Shown: positions 18,490-26,829, numbered from the stretch's first letter. The stretch: DNA of 64,000 nt from Mucilaginibacter sp. SMC90 (GCF_022811725.1 NZ_CP094527.1:7316001-7380000), one strand, 5' to 3'. The notes: generated by a model not told the origin, from the sequence alone. Made by a program: numbers and translations.

Positions 18490-19044
18490 TTATTTTGTTT
18501 TACTTACCGATTTTGCCGAGGATTTTTTTGCAGCTGGTTTGATTAACACATCCTTCTTATTCGGTTTCCCCGAGCTGCCCGTAACATAACTTTTGCGGCT
18601 TTGATAATGCCCCATTTTAATCTGGTGATTCTCCTCCGCCGCATCGATAGAGTGCGTGCAGGTGATATCATCTTCATCAAAAGCCAGCCGGGAAAGTTTC
18701 ATATAAAACTTGCGTAACTGATCTAATTCCTCTTCACTCAAATCTTCCAAGTTGACCATCCTGTTGCTACTGCCTTCATGCGAAGCGATCAGCTCATTCA
18801 GCTTTAAGTGTATTGCCTTGGAGTCTTTATTTTGCGATTTCTGAATCAGAAAAACCATCAGGAAAGTAATGATTGTCGTCCCGGTATTGATGATCAGCTG
18901 CCAGGTTTCTGAGTAGTGGGCTAAAGGGCCGGTCGCCGCCCAAATGACAATCGTTAAAGCGGCAACAATAAAAGCAGTTGAACTGCCAGTCGCATTGGTT
19001 GCCCAATTTGCAAAACGTTCAAATAGGTTTTTCTTTTTAGTCAT
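18490..19044 (-). CDS. Low-affinity iron permease family protein (copy 1)
   Basis: The protein of about 184 residues has two transmembrane helices in its first 90 residues (STAFIVAALTIVIWAATGP and WQLIINTGTTIITFLMVFLI), the signature QKSQNKDSKAIHLKLNEL, and an acidic helical middle. This is the iron_permease family (PF04120). A Lys/Ser-rich tail (about 150-184) is extra compared with copy 2. I choose the ATG at 19044 (MTKKKNLF), because an upstream start would add 18 hydrophobic residues of poor quality. A close paralogue lies at 62531-62989. Despite the family name, iron transport is not well proven in bacteria. Confidence 0.88.
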   Translation of the reverse strand: MTKKKNLFERFANWATNATGSSTAFIVAALTIVIWAATGPLAHYSETWQLIINTGTTIITFLMVFLIQKSQNKDSKAIHLKLNELIASHEGSSNRMVNLEDLSEEELDQLRKFYMKLSRLAFDEDDITCTHSIDAAEENHQIKMGHYQSRKSYVTGSSGKPNKKDVLIKPAAKKSSAKSVSKTK

Positions 19045-19098
19045 AACAAAGATTTTATCATAAAGGATTATATTCTTAAAATGTTTGAAAAATACCAT

Positions 19099-19487
19099 TT
19101 CAGTGCCCTATGTCTGCCAAAAATGTTCATGCAGGCTTTTTTAACCTTTGTAATTGTACTGCAAAAATTTATTATCGCCTGAAAGGCCTGTGCGCAAACT
19201 CCGTCCGCGACGACTACAGCCCAGCTGGTTGGTCAGGAGTGGTGGGAAACGGCCATAGAAAAAATACGACCGAGACAAGGATCCGCAATATTCTTAGCTG
19301 TCGGTAAAGCAATCTTCTTTCTGACTTCAAAATTTGGCTTTGAGCATCGCTTTTCCCGGTCCTTGAATTTGGCCGGACCTTCGGCATTTTCTACAGGTGG
19401 CATTCCGCCAGGGCGCTGATGCACATGGAAAACTGCCCGGATAGACCCCGCTTCCCGGAACTCCGCGCGGCGATCAACATGTTTCTC
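19099..19487. other. Intergenic stretch without recognisable gene
   Basis: Several short frames exist on both strands, but none has a recognisable motif or a convincing start. The sequence is GC-richer than true intergenic DNA nearby and may contain gene debris. Confidence 0.4.
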
Positions 19488-19703
19488 TCAGTGTGTCAGG
19501 TCAATGAACGGCATTGGTTCTGACGGCGGGGAAATTATTTGAGGTGGCAACGGAGAAAGATATATTGCCATTACGATGATTACAACTATCATAATTGTTG
19601 CCACAGTGGCCAACGCTATAAACATTTTTTTAAAAGGTTGTTCCCTGCTGAAAGTCAATATATTTAACAAATTTTTCCAATTTATGATTTTCAAAGTAAA
19701 CAT
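19488..19703 (-). CDS. Small single-span membrane protein, hypothetical
   Basis: The 71-residue frame has one strong transmembrane helix at about residues 28-50 (MFIALATVATIMIVVIIVMA), a basic N-terminus and a Pro-rich exterior tail (SPLPPQIISPPSEPMP). The true start could be the Met at residue 27. The family is unknown. The gene is divergent to the small frame at 19684 and overlaps it by 20 bp, so at least one of the two starts is probably wrong. Confidence 0.4.
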   Translation of the reverse strand: MFTLKIINWKNLLNILTFSREQPFKKMFIALATVATIMIVVIIVMAIYLSPLPPQIISPPSEPMPFIDLTH

Positions 19704-19884
19704 ATCAAAAATTGCAGCGTTCGATGACGCGATAGTGGAAATCTGCGAGAAAAACGGATTAGATAAACCTGATCATATGGAAATAAATAGCGACGATTCC
19801 CCAAACCTTAAAATAACAGTAAGCGATACCTTTATCGCCCGAATATCGAGAGAAAATGTAAAGCTGTTAAAAAGATTCTCCTAA
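19684..19884 (+). CDS. Small hypothetical protein
   Basis: The 66-residue frame starts MIFKVNISKIAAFDDAIVEI and has an acidic, well-mixed amino acid composition typical of a real soluble protein. There is no known motif, no signal peptide and no membrane span. It stands alone between unrelated genes. Confidence 0.4.
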   Translation: MIFKVNISKIAAFDDAIVEICEKNGLDKPDHMEINSDDSPNLKITVSDTFIARISRENVKLLKRFS

Positions 19885-20504
19885 GTAGCCGAAGTATTAC
19901 GATTTAAAAATAACCGGGATCATAAAATATAGTTCATAGTTCAGTAAAGGTGCAACTTTGAGAAAAAGTAAAAAAACGCTCCTATAACACGATTTACCGG
20001 CGCGCCATAGCAGGAGCAAACCGGGCTTGCAGAAAATTTCCATTTTACAGGTACCATTATATTGTGATGAAACCATCATATTTAGCCATTGACCCTGAAC
20101 ATAGCCATTAAATGTTCTGCCGGGACTCTAAAAGGGTCGCGCCCGGCTAACACAGTTGCCCACCAGTAGTTCGTTTTTGCCTGGTTCTTCTTGAGCGCGA
20201 CATTTTCACAGATCAGGTTGCTCTGGTTGCCGTTGACCTCCCGCCGACAAGCGTAAATATAAAGATTGACGTACCTCGGTTAACGGCCAATGAAAGCGGC
20301 AACCGGAATGTTTCCCCCAAAATTGTCTTACAGCGACATTTTATTGATTGGTAGCTGCTTCCTCAGGATTTGCAAATCTTCGACGGCTCTGTCGACATTG
20401 ATAGTGTTGCTGTCCGAAGGTTTCGTCTATGATCTGCCCGTCCCCGCTGATCGAAGAGGATCAACTGGTAAAACAGGCCAGCCCTGCGGCAACATCATCT
20501 TCCT
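19885..20504. other. Decayed region, probable minus-strand gene remnants
   Basis: There is no intact gene. On the minus strand between about 20085 and 20400, protein-like stretches occur in one frame but are split by stops (for example NQSNLICENVALKKNQAKTN and VEDLQILRKQLPINKMSL). They look like the debris of an unidentified mobile-element gene. Confidence 0.4.
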
Positions 20505-20505
20505 G

Positions 20506-20527
20506 AGGGGACGCGACTCCCCTTTTT
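20506..20527 (+). terminator. Intrinsic terminator
   Basis: A perfect 6-bp stem AGGGGA / TCCCCT with loop CGCGAC is followed by TTTT. It lies after a vanished plus-strand gene whose last codons may be visible just upstream (IEEDQLVKQASPAA then stop). Confidence 0.65.
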
Positions 20528-20551
20528 CTATTGTACGTATACAACAATCGC

Positions 20552-20720
20552 CAGCAGTCCTGCAGGCTGAATTTCGGCAAACGCATCATAGCATTCCTGC
20601 ATTTGTATCCGAAGGTTTGGAAAATTATAGGACCTACCCGCTGTTTTCGCCAGAAACGGATAAAAAGGCCAGCGAAGGTTTTGCCCGCGGCAATAAGACC
20701 TGGTCATCATCCGCAAAAGA
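20552..20720 (+). repeat. Decayed direct repeat, copy B
   Basis: This is the partner of 12406-12580, in the same orientation. It lies about 180 bp upstream of ssb, so it probably represents the native location beside the replication/PRTRC backbone of the element. Copy A, on the far side of the stressosome block, is the displaced or duplicated one. Confidence 0.6.
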
Positions 20721-20904
20721 CTACGGCATAAACGGCCGCCTCCCCAAAGGGTCCCCTCCAATTATTCCGTTTCCTTTTGCCCCGCGCGGGCACCTTTCCG
20801 GGCTTTCTTTTTTTCCGTTTTTTCTTTTGAAAACAGCATTCAGGGGCAGGCGGCTAAAGGGAAAAGCAAATTAACGAATTGGTAAAATTTAAAAATTGAA
20901 CATC

Positions 20905-21249
20905 ATGGAGATAACAGGAAGATTGGTAGCAGATGCTACCGTGAGAACGACAGGTACTGACAAAAAAGTGACCGGGTTCAGGTTGGCGATCAACCGCAGG
21001 TACACTTCAAACGGGGAACAAAAAGAGGAAACGACCTATGTGGATTGCTCATTCTGGCGAACCGACAAATTAGCGCCATACCTGACCAAAGGTTTATTGG
21101 TACAGCTGTACGGCCACATGAGCGCAAGGCCGTGGGTGAGCAGGGACGGAGAACCGATGGCGAGCCTCAACTTTCACACGAACGAGATCACCCTGTTAGG
21201 CGCATCACAGAACAGTGACACCCGAAGCACTTTGCAAAGACAACGCTAA
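20905..21249 (+). CDS. ssb: Single-stranded DNA-binding protein (short, element-encoded)
   Basis: The 114-residue protein is an OB-fold SSB: MEITGRLVADATVR start, VTGFRLAINRRY, TTYVDCSFWR and LVQLYGHMSARPW. The acidic C-terminal tip of chromosomal SSBs is missing; it ends in TRSTLQRQR, as is common for plasmid or ICE copies beside PRTRC genes. I use the ATG at 20905. It heads a co-directional run that continues with DUF932 and PRTRC genes. It probably protects single-stranded DNA during transfer or replication of the element. Confidence 0.9.
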   Translation: MEITGRLVADATVRTTGTDKKVTGFRLAINRRYTSNGEQKEETTYVDCSFWRTDKLAPYLTKGLLVQLYGHMSARPWVSRDGEPMASLNFHTNEITLLGASQNSDTRSTLQRQR

Positions 21250-21283
21250 TCCATCCATTTTTTAACCCTTAAAAATCAAGATC

Positions 21284-22342
21284 ATGGCACACAACCTTTT
21301 TTATAACGAGCAGACCGGAAAAACAAGCTTCTTCAGCGTGAAACAAAAAGCATGGCATGGCCTCGGGCAGATCGTCGCAGATTACCCTACAAGCGCCGAG
21401 GCTATCCGCTTTGCAGGATTGGACTATACCGTAGAAAAACGCCCTTTGTTCACCAACGTATTGGAGAATGACCTGAACAACGGCGAGGATTTCGGCAAGA
21501 TCGCAGTTCCTAATTTTTATGCTACCGTACGCAACGACAACAACAGCGTGCTGGGCGTGGTCGGCAAGGATTACGAAGTGGTGCAAAATGCGGATGCCTT
21601 TCAGTTCTTTGATGCCATCGTCGGCGGTGGCAACGGTATACAGTACGAAACCGCAGGCGCTTTGGGCAAAGGGGAACGGGTATTCATTACCGCCAAATTA
21701 CCGGACTATATGAAGGTGGGCAGGGCGGATTTGATCGAACAATACCTTTTCCTGACCACCTCGCACGATGGCTTCGGCAGCATTTCCGCAGCGTTTACAC
21801 CCATTCGCATCGTTTGCAACAATACCCTGAATGCTGCACTCCGCAATCAGACGGGAGCGATCAAGATCAGGCATACCGCTTCGGCCAATGACCGCCTGAA
21901 ACAGGCGCATACGCTTATGGGGATTTCCAATACGATGGCCACCGAACTGGAGGAATTGTTCAATTACTGGACTAAAGTTCGGATTACCGACAAACAGATA
22001 AAAAAACTGATACAAGTCGCAATGGCCCCGAATAAGGAGGTCATTACCAATTTGGAACTCGGCCTGCTTGACAAACTGTCAAGCACCTATACCAATATCG
22101 TTGACAACGCATTCGCCTATGCGATGGGAAACGAAACGCAGCAGATGGAAACCACTGCCGGGACATTGTTCGGCGCTTACAACGCCATCACCGGCTATTA
22201 TCAGAACGTCCGCAACTTCAAGGACGGTGACGCCAAATTTAAATCGATCATCGAGGGAACAGCCAAACAACGAGCACAGGTAGCATTCAACCTTTGCGGG
22301 GGTTTTGCCCGCCGTGGTGTCGATGCCCTCAGCCTTTCTTAA
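21284..22342 (+). CDS. DUF932 (phage/plasmid-like) protein
   Basis: The 352-residue DUF932 protein contains the features KQKAWHGLGQIV, VVGKDYEVVQNADAFQFFD and ITAKLPDYM, then TTSHDGFGSISAAFTPIRIVC. The family is widespread on plasmids, phages and conjugative elements and is thought to take part in DNA handling, but its biochemistry is unknown. It follows ssb by 34 bp and is followed by a strong terminator, so ssb and DUF932 form one transcription unit. Confidence 0.9.
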   Translation: MAHNLFYNEQTGKTSFFSVKQKAWHGLGQIVADYPTSAEAIRFAGLDYTVEKRPLFTNVLENDLNNGEDFGKIAVPNFYATVRNDNNSVLGVVGKDYEVVQNADAFQFFDAIVGGGNGIQYETAGALGKGERVFITAKLPDYMKVGRADLIEQYLFLTTSHDGFGSISAAFTPIRIVCNNTLNAALRNQTGAIKIRHTASANDRLKQAHTLMGISNTMATELEELFNYWTKVRITDKQIKKLIQVAMAPNKEVITNLELGLLDKLSSTYTNIVDNAFAYAMGNETQQMETTAGTLFGAYNAITGYYQNVRNFKDGDAKFKSIIEGTAKQRAQVAFNLCGGFARRGVDALSLS

Positions 22343-22349
22343 CCTGACA

Positions 22350-22371
22350 GGGGGAGCGATCCCCCCTTTTT
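22350..22371 (+). terminator. Intrinsic terminator after DUF932
   Basis: A stem GGGGGA / TCCCCC with loop GCGA is followed by C and TTTTT. It lies 7 bp after the DUF932 stop. The PRTRC genes start 25 bp further on, so they need their own promoter or partial read-through. Confidence 0.8.
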
Positions 22372-22395
22372 ATTCACCTTTTAAAATCAGAACAT

Positions 22396-22770
22396 ATGCA
22401 GCCTTTAAGAATATTGAACAACGTGCAAAAAGCAAGGCTATTGCACAGCCTGCTGAACGAGGAAATCCCCGCATTCCTTGCCTACCTGAATGAACTCACC
22501 GAGACGGTATTGAACAACCGGGAGCAGATCGCCGCGGACTGGAAAGACCAGTTGTTCGGCGTGGAGTTTTGGTTCGGACTGGCCGAAGACGTACAGCGCA
22601 TCATGGCCAAATATACCCGTGACCTGTATAAAAGCCCGAACGTGTTCGCCGACCAGTTATTCGACGGGTATACGGCCATCTTCTGCGCCCATGCCTTAAT
22701 GCAGTATGTGGCGCAAGCCAAGCACAGCGACCCGAAATTTAAACCCGCAGTAGAACTTTTATTTAATTGA
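22396..22770 (+). CDS. Conserved hypothetical protein of PRTRC island
   Basis: The 124-residue soluble, mostly helical protein (LRILNNVQKARLLHSLLNEE, VEFWFGLAEDVQRIMAKYTR, YTAIFCAHALMQYV) has no known catalytic motif. It lies between DUF932 and PRTRC-E, a place where Bacteroidota PRTRC islands carry such helical proteins. It is co-directional with, and almost abuts, the next small membrane gene. Confidence 0.7.
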   Translation: MQPLRILNNVQKARLLHSLLNEEIPAFLAYLNELTETVLNNREQIAADWKDQLFGVEFWFGLAEDVQRIMAKYTRDLYKSPNVFADQLFDGYTAIFCAHALMQYVAQAKHSDPKFKPAVELLFN

Positions 22771-22772
22771 CC

Positions 22773-23027
22773 ATGAACACAGGAGGAAACTATAACAATT
22801 CCTATGCTTTATTACTGATCGTAACCGGCCTGCTTATTCGCTGCCTGATCGGCAGGCGCAGGTTTTACCGGCGAAACGTGGCAGGGCTACAGCAATTCCC
22901 CTCCTATCGGCGGGCAATCTGTACGACGATATTGGAAACCCTGCTTTCGGTGATCGCCAGTTTATTCCTGTTGGCGGGTATGCTTTGGCTTGCCCTCGCA
23001 GTATTGAACCACCTATTTAAATCTTAA
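22773..23027 (+). CDS. Small membrane protein of PRTRC island
   Basis: The 84-residue protein has two hydrophobic helices (about 9-22 and 56-80), separated by a basic loop (RRRFYRRN). I use the ATG at 22773, because the alternative TTG at 22767 would overlap the preceding stop. There is no recognised family. It is followed 5 bp later by PRTRC-E, so it should be part of that operon. Confidence 0.55.
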   Translation: MNTGGNYNNSYALLLIVTGLLIRCLIGRRRFYRRNVAGLQQFPSYRRAICTTILETLLSVIASLFLLAGMLWLALAVLNHLFKS

Positions 23028-23032
23028 TCAAT

Positions 23033-23632
23033 ATGAAAACGAACTTTTTTGAACAGATCAGCACATTCGCCTTTGAGGGCAATATGCTGTTGAATATCCA
23101 CAACGACAACAAAGGGCAGCTGACCGTTTCGGTCGTATTGCGCAAAGGCGAAATTTCGGCGACCGCAGGAAATACCCTCCCGCCGATGACCATCGGCGGA
23201 ACAGCCGCCGAACTGGACGAGGGATTTTTTACGGAACTGGCCACCCCAGTCAAGCAGACCATCGGACTGGTCAATAATCTGGAAACCTATCAGAAAGAAC
23301 TTGAAAAAGCCAAAAACAAAAACACTGCCAACAGCAAAAAGGTCAAAACTGCTGACGAGGCCGGGGACGACAACGACAGCGACGAAGCAAATGACCTGTT
23401 CGCCCAACAGGCTGACGACAAACAGGCGAAAGCGGAAAAGAAACGCCTCTTTGACGAGGCGATGGAAAGGGCGAAAGAACTGGCCAAGCAGATGAAATAC
23501 ACCGAAGCGTTGGCGCAGTTACCCGACCCTACCGACTATCCCGAACAGGTCGAAACCCTCAACAAGAGGCGCAAAGAGATACAGGCAGGTAAGGAAACCT
23601 ATGACAAGCTAACCCAACAGTTCAACGATTAA
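23033..23632 (+). CDS. PRTRC system protein E
   Basis: The 199-residue protein matches PRTRC-E: MKTNFFEQISTFAFEGN start, a beta-rich N-terminal half with LPPMTIGGTAAELDEGFF, then a long charged Lys/Glu/Asp-rich helical region (about 85-165), and TEALAQLPDPTDYPEQ near the end. Its biochemical role is unknown. It is always found with PRTRC C, F, B and ThiF on plasmids, ICEs and some genomic islands. PRTRC-C follows it by 11 bp. Confidence 0.85.
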   Translation: MKTNFFEQISTFAFEGNMLLNIHNDNKGQLTVSVVLRKGEISATAGNTLPPMTIGGTAAELDEGFFTELATPVKQTIGLVNNLETYQKELEKAKNKNTANSKKVKTADEAGDDNDSDEANDLFAQQADDKQAKAEKKRLFDEAMERAKELAKQMKYTEALAQLPDPTDYPEQVETLNKRRKEIQAGKETYDKLTQQFND

Positions 23633-23643
23633 CAGCAATTGCC

Positions 23644-23859
23644 ATGAAAGTAAACAAATTACAGCGGGTATTCCTGCATAAAGTCAACGGGCAGGATGTC
23701 CGACTGACAGACCCGAACGAGAATTTCGCCATTACCGATGTACAGCATTTCTACAGCGGGACATATCCGATATTAACGAATGCCAAGATCACAGGCCCGG
23801 AGATCATTGACGGCGAAGCGCAGTACCGCTTCGAAACGACGATGGGAACTAAAGGATAA
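23644..23859 (+). CDS. PRTRC system protein C (ubiquitin-like)
   Basis: The 71-residue PRTRC-C protein has the order VFLHKVNGQDVRLTDPNENF, VQHFYSGTYPILTNAKITGP, YRFETTMGTKG. Comparative-genomic work places PRTRC-C in a prokaryotic ubiquitin-like group (Prok_Ub). The protein ends in a free glycine (MGTKG), as expected of a ubiquitin-like modifier that an E1-like ThiF protein would activate. The ThiF and E2-like PRTRC-B genes lie downstream in the same operon. Conjugation has not been shown for this family, so the role is inferred. Confidence 0.88.
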   Translation: MKVNKLQRVFLHKVNGQDVRLTDPNENFAITDVQHFYSGTYPILTNAKITGPEIIDGEAQYRFETTMGTKG

Positions 23860-23861
23860 AG

Positions 23862-24038
23862 ATGAGAACACAGCGAAAGAACAGGATTATACAAATTAAA
23901 CCCGACAGCCCCCAATGGAAAATACAGCAATTGTTCGGCGCATGGGCAGGCAGCTTAGATCGCCTGCCGGATGCCGGCGAAGTCAGGCGAAACCCGCCAA
24001 GAAGCGCCCCTTTGGGCGTAGCGGAAATGGTTTTTTGA
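23862..24038 (+). CDS. Possible small protein between PRTRC-C and PRTRC-F
   Basis: A 58-codon frame starts 2 bp after the PRTRC-C stop (MRTQRKNRIIQIKPDSPQWK) and ends at a TGA in GTTTTTTGA. Its start position is typical of a coupled operon gene, and its composition is protein-like in the first 40 residues. The other frame, which would extend PRTRC-F upstream to 23915, gives an unusually basic, low-quality sequence. Not recognised. Confidence 0.4.
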   Translation: MRTQRKNRIIQIKPDSPQWKIQQLFGAWAGSLDRLPDAGEVRRNPPRSAPLGVAEMVF

Positions 24039-24085
24039 GCCATGTTTTCCAACCCTTTTGGGCATTTACCGGAAAACGGGAAGTC

Positions 24086-25039
24086 ATGGAGCTGGAGTTT
24101 AATAACTCCCTCCTGAACCTTTCCGCTTATTATGGCCTCCAAATACCGGATATGTCCGCCCTGCCCTTTCCGCAGAATGTTTATGATTCATGGAAAGAAA
24201 TTGCCGGACAGATCAGTAAGGCCAATCAAAACGATCATTGTATGATCATGGCGGATGAAAGCAGGCAGGCCGTTTTAGCAGTGGTCAGCACATTCGATCT
24301 GAAAGGCTGTTTTTTCTATCTCCCGGTTCGCCCCTTTTGGCGGTGGTCGCAATCGGCGCAGCACGAGCGGATTGCCGGATTGCTCACCGTCATTTTCGCC
24401 TATCTCTACCAGATTGTTGGACTTCCATTTTATGCAGAGCATGGTACATTCATGGACAGCCAGTATGACTGCCTCGAAAACTGGCTGAACGAAGCGGAGG
24501 ACGAGGGTTTGGACGACAAAGAAGATAAAGCCTGGCGCGAAAAACGGGAAAATACCATGTACGGGTTAAGGCAGGCGGGTATTCACATCCTGCGCCTTAT
24601 CCAAAATCCGCAGCAATTGGCACAGATGGAAAAAGTCGTGACCGCCTACCGTCACCGGGATCAGCACGAACTGGAATGGGAATTAATCGGCTTGGATTTC
24701 CTGAAGTTACACCGGGACTACCCCGTTCGTTCACTGGCAGATAGTATACACCCCGACCTGCTTTACCCCTATGAGGACGAGCGCATCAAGCCAACTGAAT
24801 ATACAGGCTTTTATTGGAGCGGGACAGACTGCTTTGCCGATGAACTGGATGAACTCATCAACTGCACTTTTCAGGAAATGCCCGTCATGGATGAGCCCGT
24901 TTCCGTGAAATGCTTTGACCGGATGCCACCAAAAGAAAACAACGACTTTGATTTTGAGAACAGGTTTTTCCCTTTAATGGAGCGCCTGCGAAACCTTTTA
25001 GACGACTACGATCATGAAGAATATAACGGAACAATTTAA
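24086..25039 (+). CDS. PRTRC system protein F
   Basis: The protein of about 317 residues, starting MELEFNNSLLNLSAYYGLQI, fits PRTRC-F. Recognisable blocks are FFYLPVRPFWRWSQ, VIFAYLYQIVGLPFY and the C-terminal FFPLMERLRNLLDDYDHE. I choose the ATG at 24086; starts at 23915 or 24023 are possible but add basic, non-homologous-looking residues. The last 26 bp overlap the start of PRTRC-B. Function is unknown beyond obligatory co-occurrence with the E1/E2/ubiquitin-like PRTRC proteins. Confidence 0.82.
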   Translation: MELEFNNSLLNLSAYYGLQIPDMSALPFPQNVYDSWKEIAGQISKANQNDHCMIMADESRQAVLAVVSTFDLKGCFFYLPVRPFWRWSQSAQHERIAGLLTVIFAYLYQIVGLPFYAEHGTFMDSQYDCLENWLNEAEDEGLDDKEDKAWREKRENTMYGLRQAGIHILRLIQNPQQLAQMEKVVTAYRHRDQHELEWELIGLDFLKLHRDYPVRSLADSIHPDLLYPYEDERIKPTEYTGFYWSGTDCFADELDELINCTFQEMPVMDEPVSVKCFDRMPPKENNDFDFENRFFPLMERLRNLLDDYDHEEYNGTI

Positions 25040-25761
25040 TACCAGCTTCCAACCCTTTAAAGTCCTGCTTTTGTACAGGCACGACCGGGAAGCGGATATC
25101 AGCCAGATCGAGAACACGCCGAGAGAAACGCAGATCTATGTCGAAAGCTATGACATTGGCAGGAACGGGCAACCGGTTAACGCCCATCCGCTGACGATCA
25201 AGGAAATGACAGGCTTATCTGAAATTTTAAAGACCTCGCAGGATTTAAAAGATGGCTACCTCAAAAGTAAAGGACTTTTACCCGCTAATCTTTTGTACGT
25301 CAATCAGCAAACCAACGGAAACGCCATTTGGTACACGCCACCCACGCAGGTTGATCTGTACTTTGTTGAGAGCCTCGATATCCGGTCAGGAAAATGCGGA
25401 ATCCCCGGCATGGTATGGAAAGCCAATGCCGAAAAGCTTTCAGTTTTTGCCGTCAGGGGAAAGACCAAACCCAATTTGGACACCCTCCTTTACCATGCCC
25501 CTTATCTCAATATTTATCATAACGGGGCGGTTTGTATGGGTACGGTCAGCATCAACATCGGCCAAACGACATCGTTGGAAGATTTTATGGATGCATGGGA
25601 AAGTTAGTTTTTCAACAGTTATTTCAGCCATTCCATCAGCGGTAATAACAGCACGAAATCCAATACGACCGATCTGTGGCGCAAACTCTCCGGCGCGGGG
25701 AAAGATTTCCCGCAGCAGGAACTGCTCAAAACACCATACACCCTTAAATCCCTGCTCTGAT
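25014..25761 (+). pseudogene. PRTRC system protein B (E2-like), interrupted by in-frame TAG
   Basis: The first 197 codons give a clear PRTRC-B, including LLYHAPYLNIYHNGAVCMGT with Cys174, the likely E2-type cysteine. A TAG at 25605-25607 stops the frame. The same frame stays open for 51 more codons (FFNSYFSHSISGNN ... LLKTPYTLKSLL) to a TGA at 25759-25761, which overlaps the ATG of ThiF by ATGA. The post-stop part matches the family C-terminus, so the stop is a nonsense change inside the gene (for example from a Tyr codon). The truncated product would keep Cys174 but lose the C-terminal helices. Sequencing error or stop read-through are alternatives. Confidence 0.85.
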
Positions 25762-26599
25762 GAAAAAGATCAAAATCAAAAAACCATCAGTACATATCGT
25801 GGGAAACGAAATATTACGGCCGTACAACCCCATCACGGTCAACCTGATCGGCGCAGGCGGTACGGGCGGACAGGTGCTTACCGCCCTCGCAAGGATGAAC
25901 TTGTCATTGATCAATTTGGGTCATCCGGGGCTAATGGTCAGGCTGTTCGATGATGACAAAGTGGAAACGGCCAACCTCGGCAGGCAGTTGTTCACGACCG
26001 CAGAACTCGGACAGTTCAAAGCGGTTGCCCTCATCAATCGCATCAACCGCTTTTTTGGGTCGAACTGGAAAGCAGAAACGATGCGGTACGATCAGCACAT
26101 GGCTGACCGAAACGCTGCGGCATCCGCCACCCTCACCATCAGCTGCGTGGACAAAGTAGAAGCAAGGTTCAGCATCGCAAAAATTTTAATAGAAACTGTA
26201 CACAATTATCACGGGCGGAACCGCCCGAAATACTGGATGGATTTCGGCAACAGCCGGACAAGCGGGCAGGTTATCCTGTCCACATTGGACAAGATCACAC
26301 AGCCCCTTTCCAAACAATACGAAACCGTGGATAGCCTGCCCCTCGTGACTGAAGAGTACCGGGATTTATTGCTGTCGTCCGAGGAGGCCGACGACACCCC
26401 AAGCTGTTCCCTCGCCGAGGCCCTGACCAAACAGGATTTGTTCATCAACTCCACACTGGCCAATTACGGCGCATCGCTCTTATGGCAGCTCTTCCGAGAG
26501 GGCATCCTGTTTAACCGGGGCTGTTTTCTGAACCTGAAAGACTTTATTTCAAAGCCGCTAAAAATTGAACAGCATGGAAATAACCGGCCTCGCAGGTAA
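25760..26599 (+). CDS. PRTRC system ThiF-family (E1-like) protein
   Basis: The 279-residue ThiF/MoeB/E1-fold protein has the nucleotide-binding loop GAGGTGGQ (32-38 region), then DDDKVETANLGRQLF, the classical E1 adenylation signature. Cys129 (TISCVDKVEARF) and Cys216 (TPSCSLAEALTKQD) are present; Cys216 is the better candidate for the thioester cysteine by its place in the family. It should adenylate the C-terminal glycine of the PRTRC-C ubiquitin-like protein, by analogy. It overlaps the end of full-length PRTRC-B by 4 bp. No PRTRC-A (JAB protease) is seen nearby. Confidence 0.9.
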   Translation: MKKIKIKKPSVHIVGNEILRPYNPITVNLIGAGGTGGQVLTALARMNLSLINLGHPGLMVRLFDDDKVETANLGRQLFTTAELGQFKAVALINRINRFFGSNWKAETMRYDQHMADRNAAASATLTISCVDKVEARFSIAKILIETVHNYHGRNRPKYWMDFGNSRTSGQVILSTLDKITQPLSKQYETVDSLPLVTEEYRDLLLSSEEADDTPSCSLAEALTKQDLFINSTLANYGASLLWQLFREGILFNRGCFLNLKDFISKPLKIEQHGNNRPRR

Positions 26600-26829
26600 C
26601 AAGATCATTGTAACCGTCCTTAAACTGGCCATCATGCAGGCAGAACGATTTTCGGTACTACCGTAAGGACACCCCACCGAAACCTTACCTTTATATTCAA
26701 AATTATTGGGAAGACAGGTATCATAAATTAAACACATGGAACGATCTGCACCCGACATAACCTTAGAGCGGATACCTTATATTTGCGACCTTAAAAACAG
26801 TAAAGTTATTCATTCATAACCATATACCC
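26600..26829. other. Intergenic region with a putative promoter for the macro-domain gene
   Basis: A Bacteroidota-like -7 box TATATTTG lies at 26778-26785, 44 bp before the macro-domain ATG. No good -33 TTG is seen at the expected distance. A segment ACCTTTATATTCAAAATTAT near 26687 is echoed near 28001 (ACCTTTATATTGAAATTGTT), perhaps a second promoter-like element. A 30-codon frame at 26573-26665 (MEITGLAGNK) is too short to call. Confidence 0.4.
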
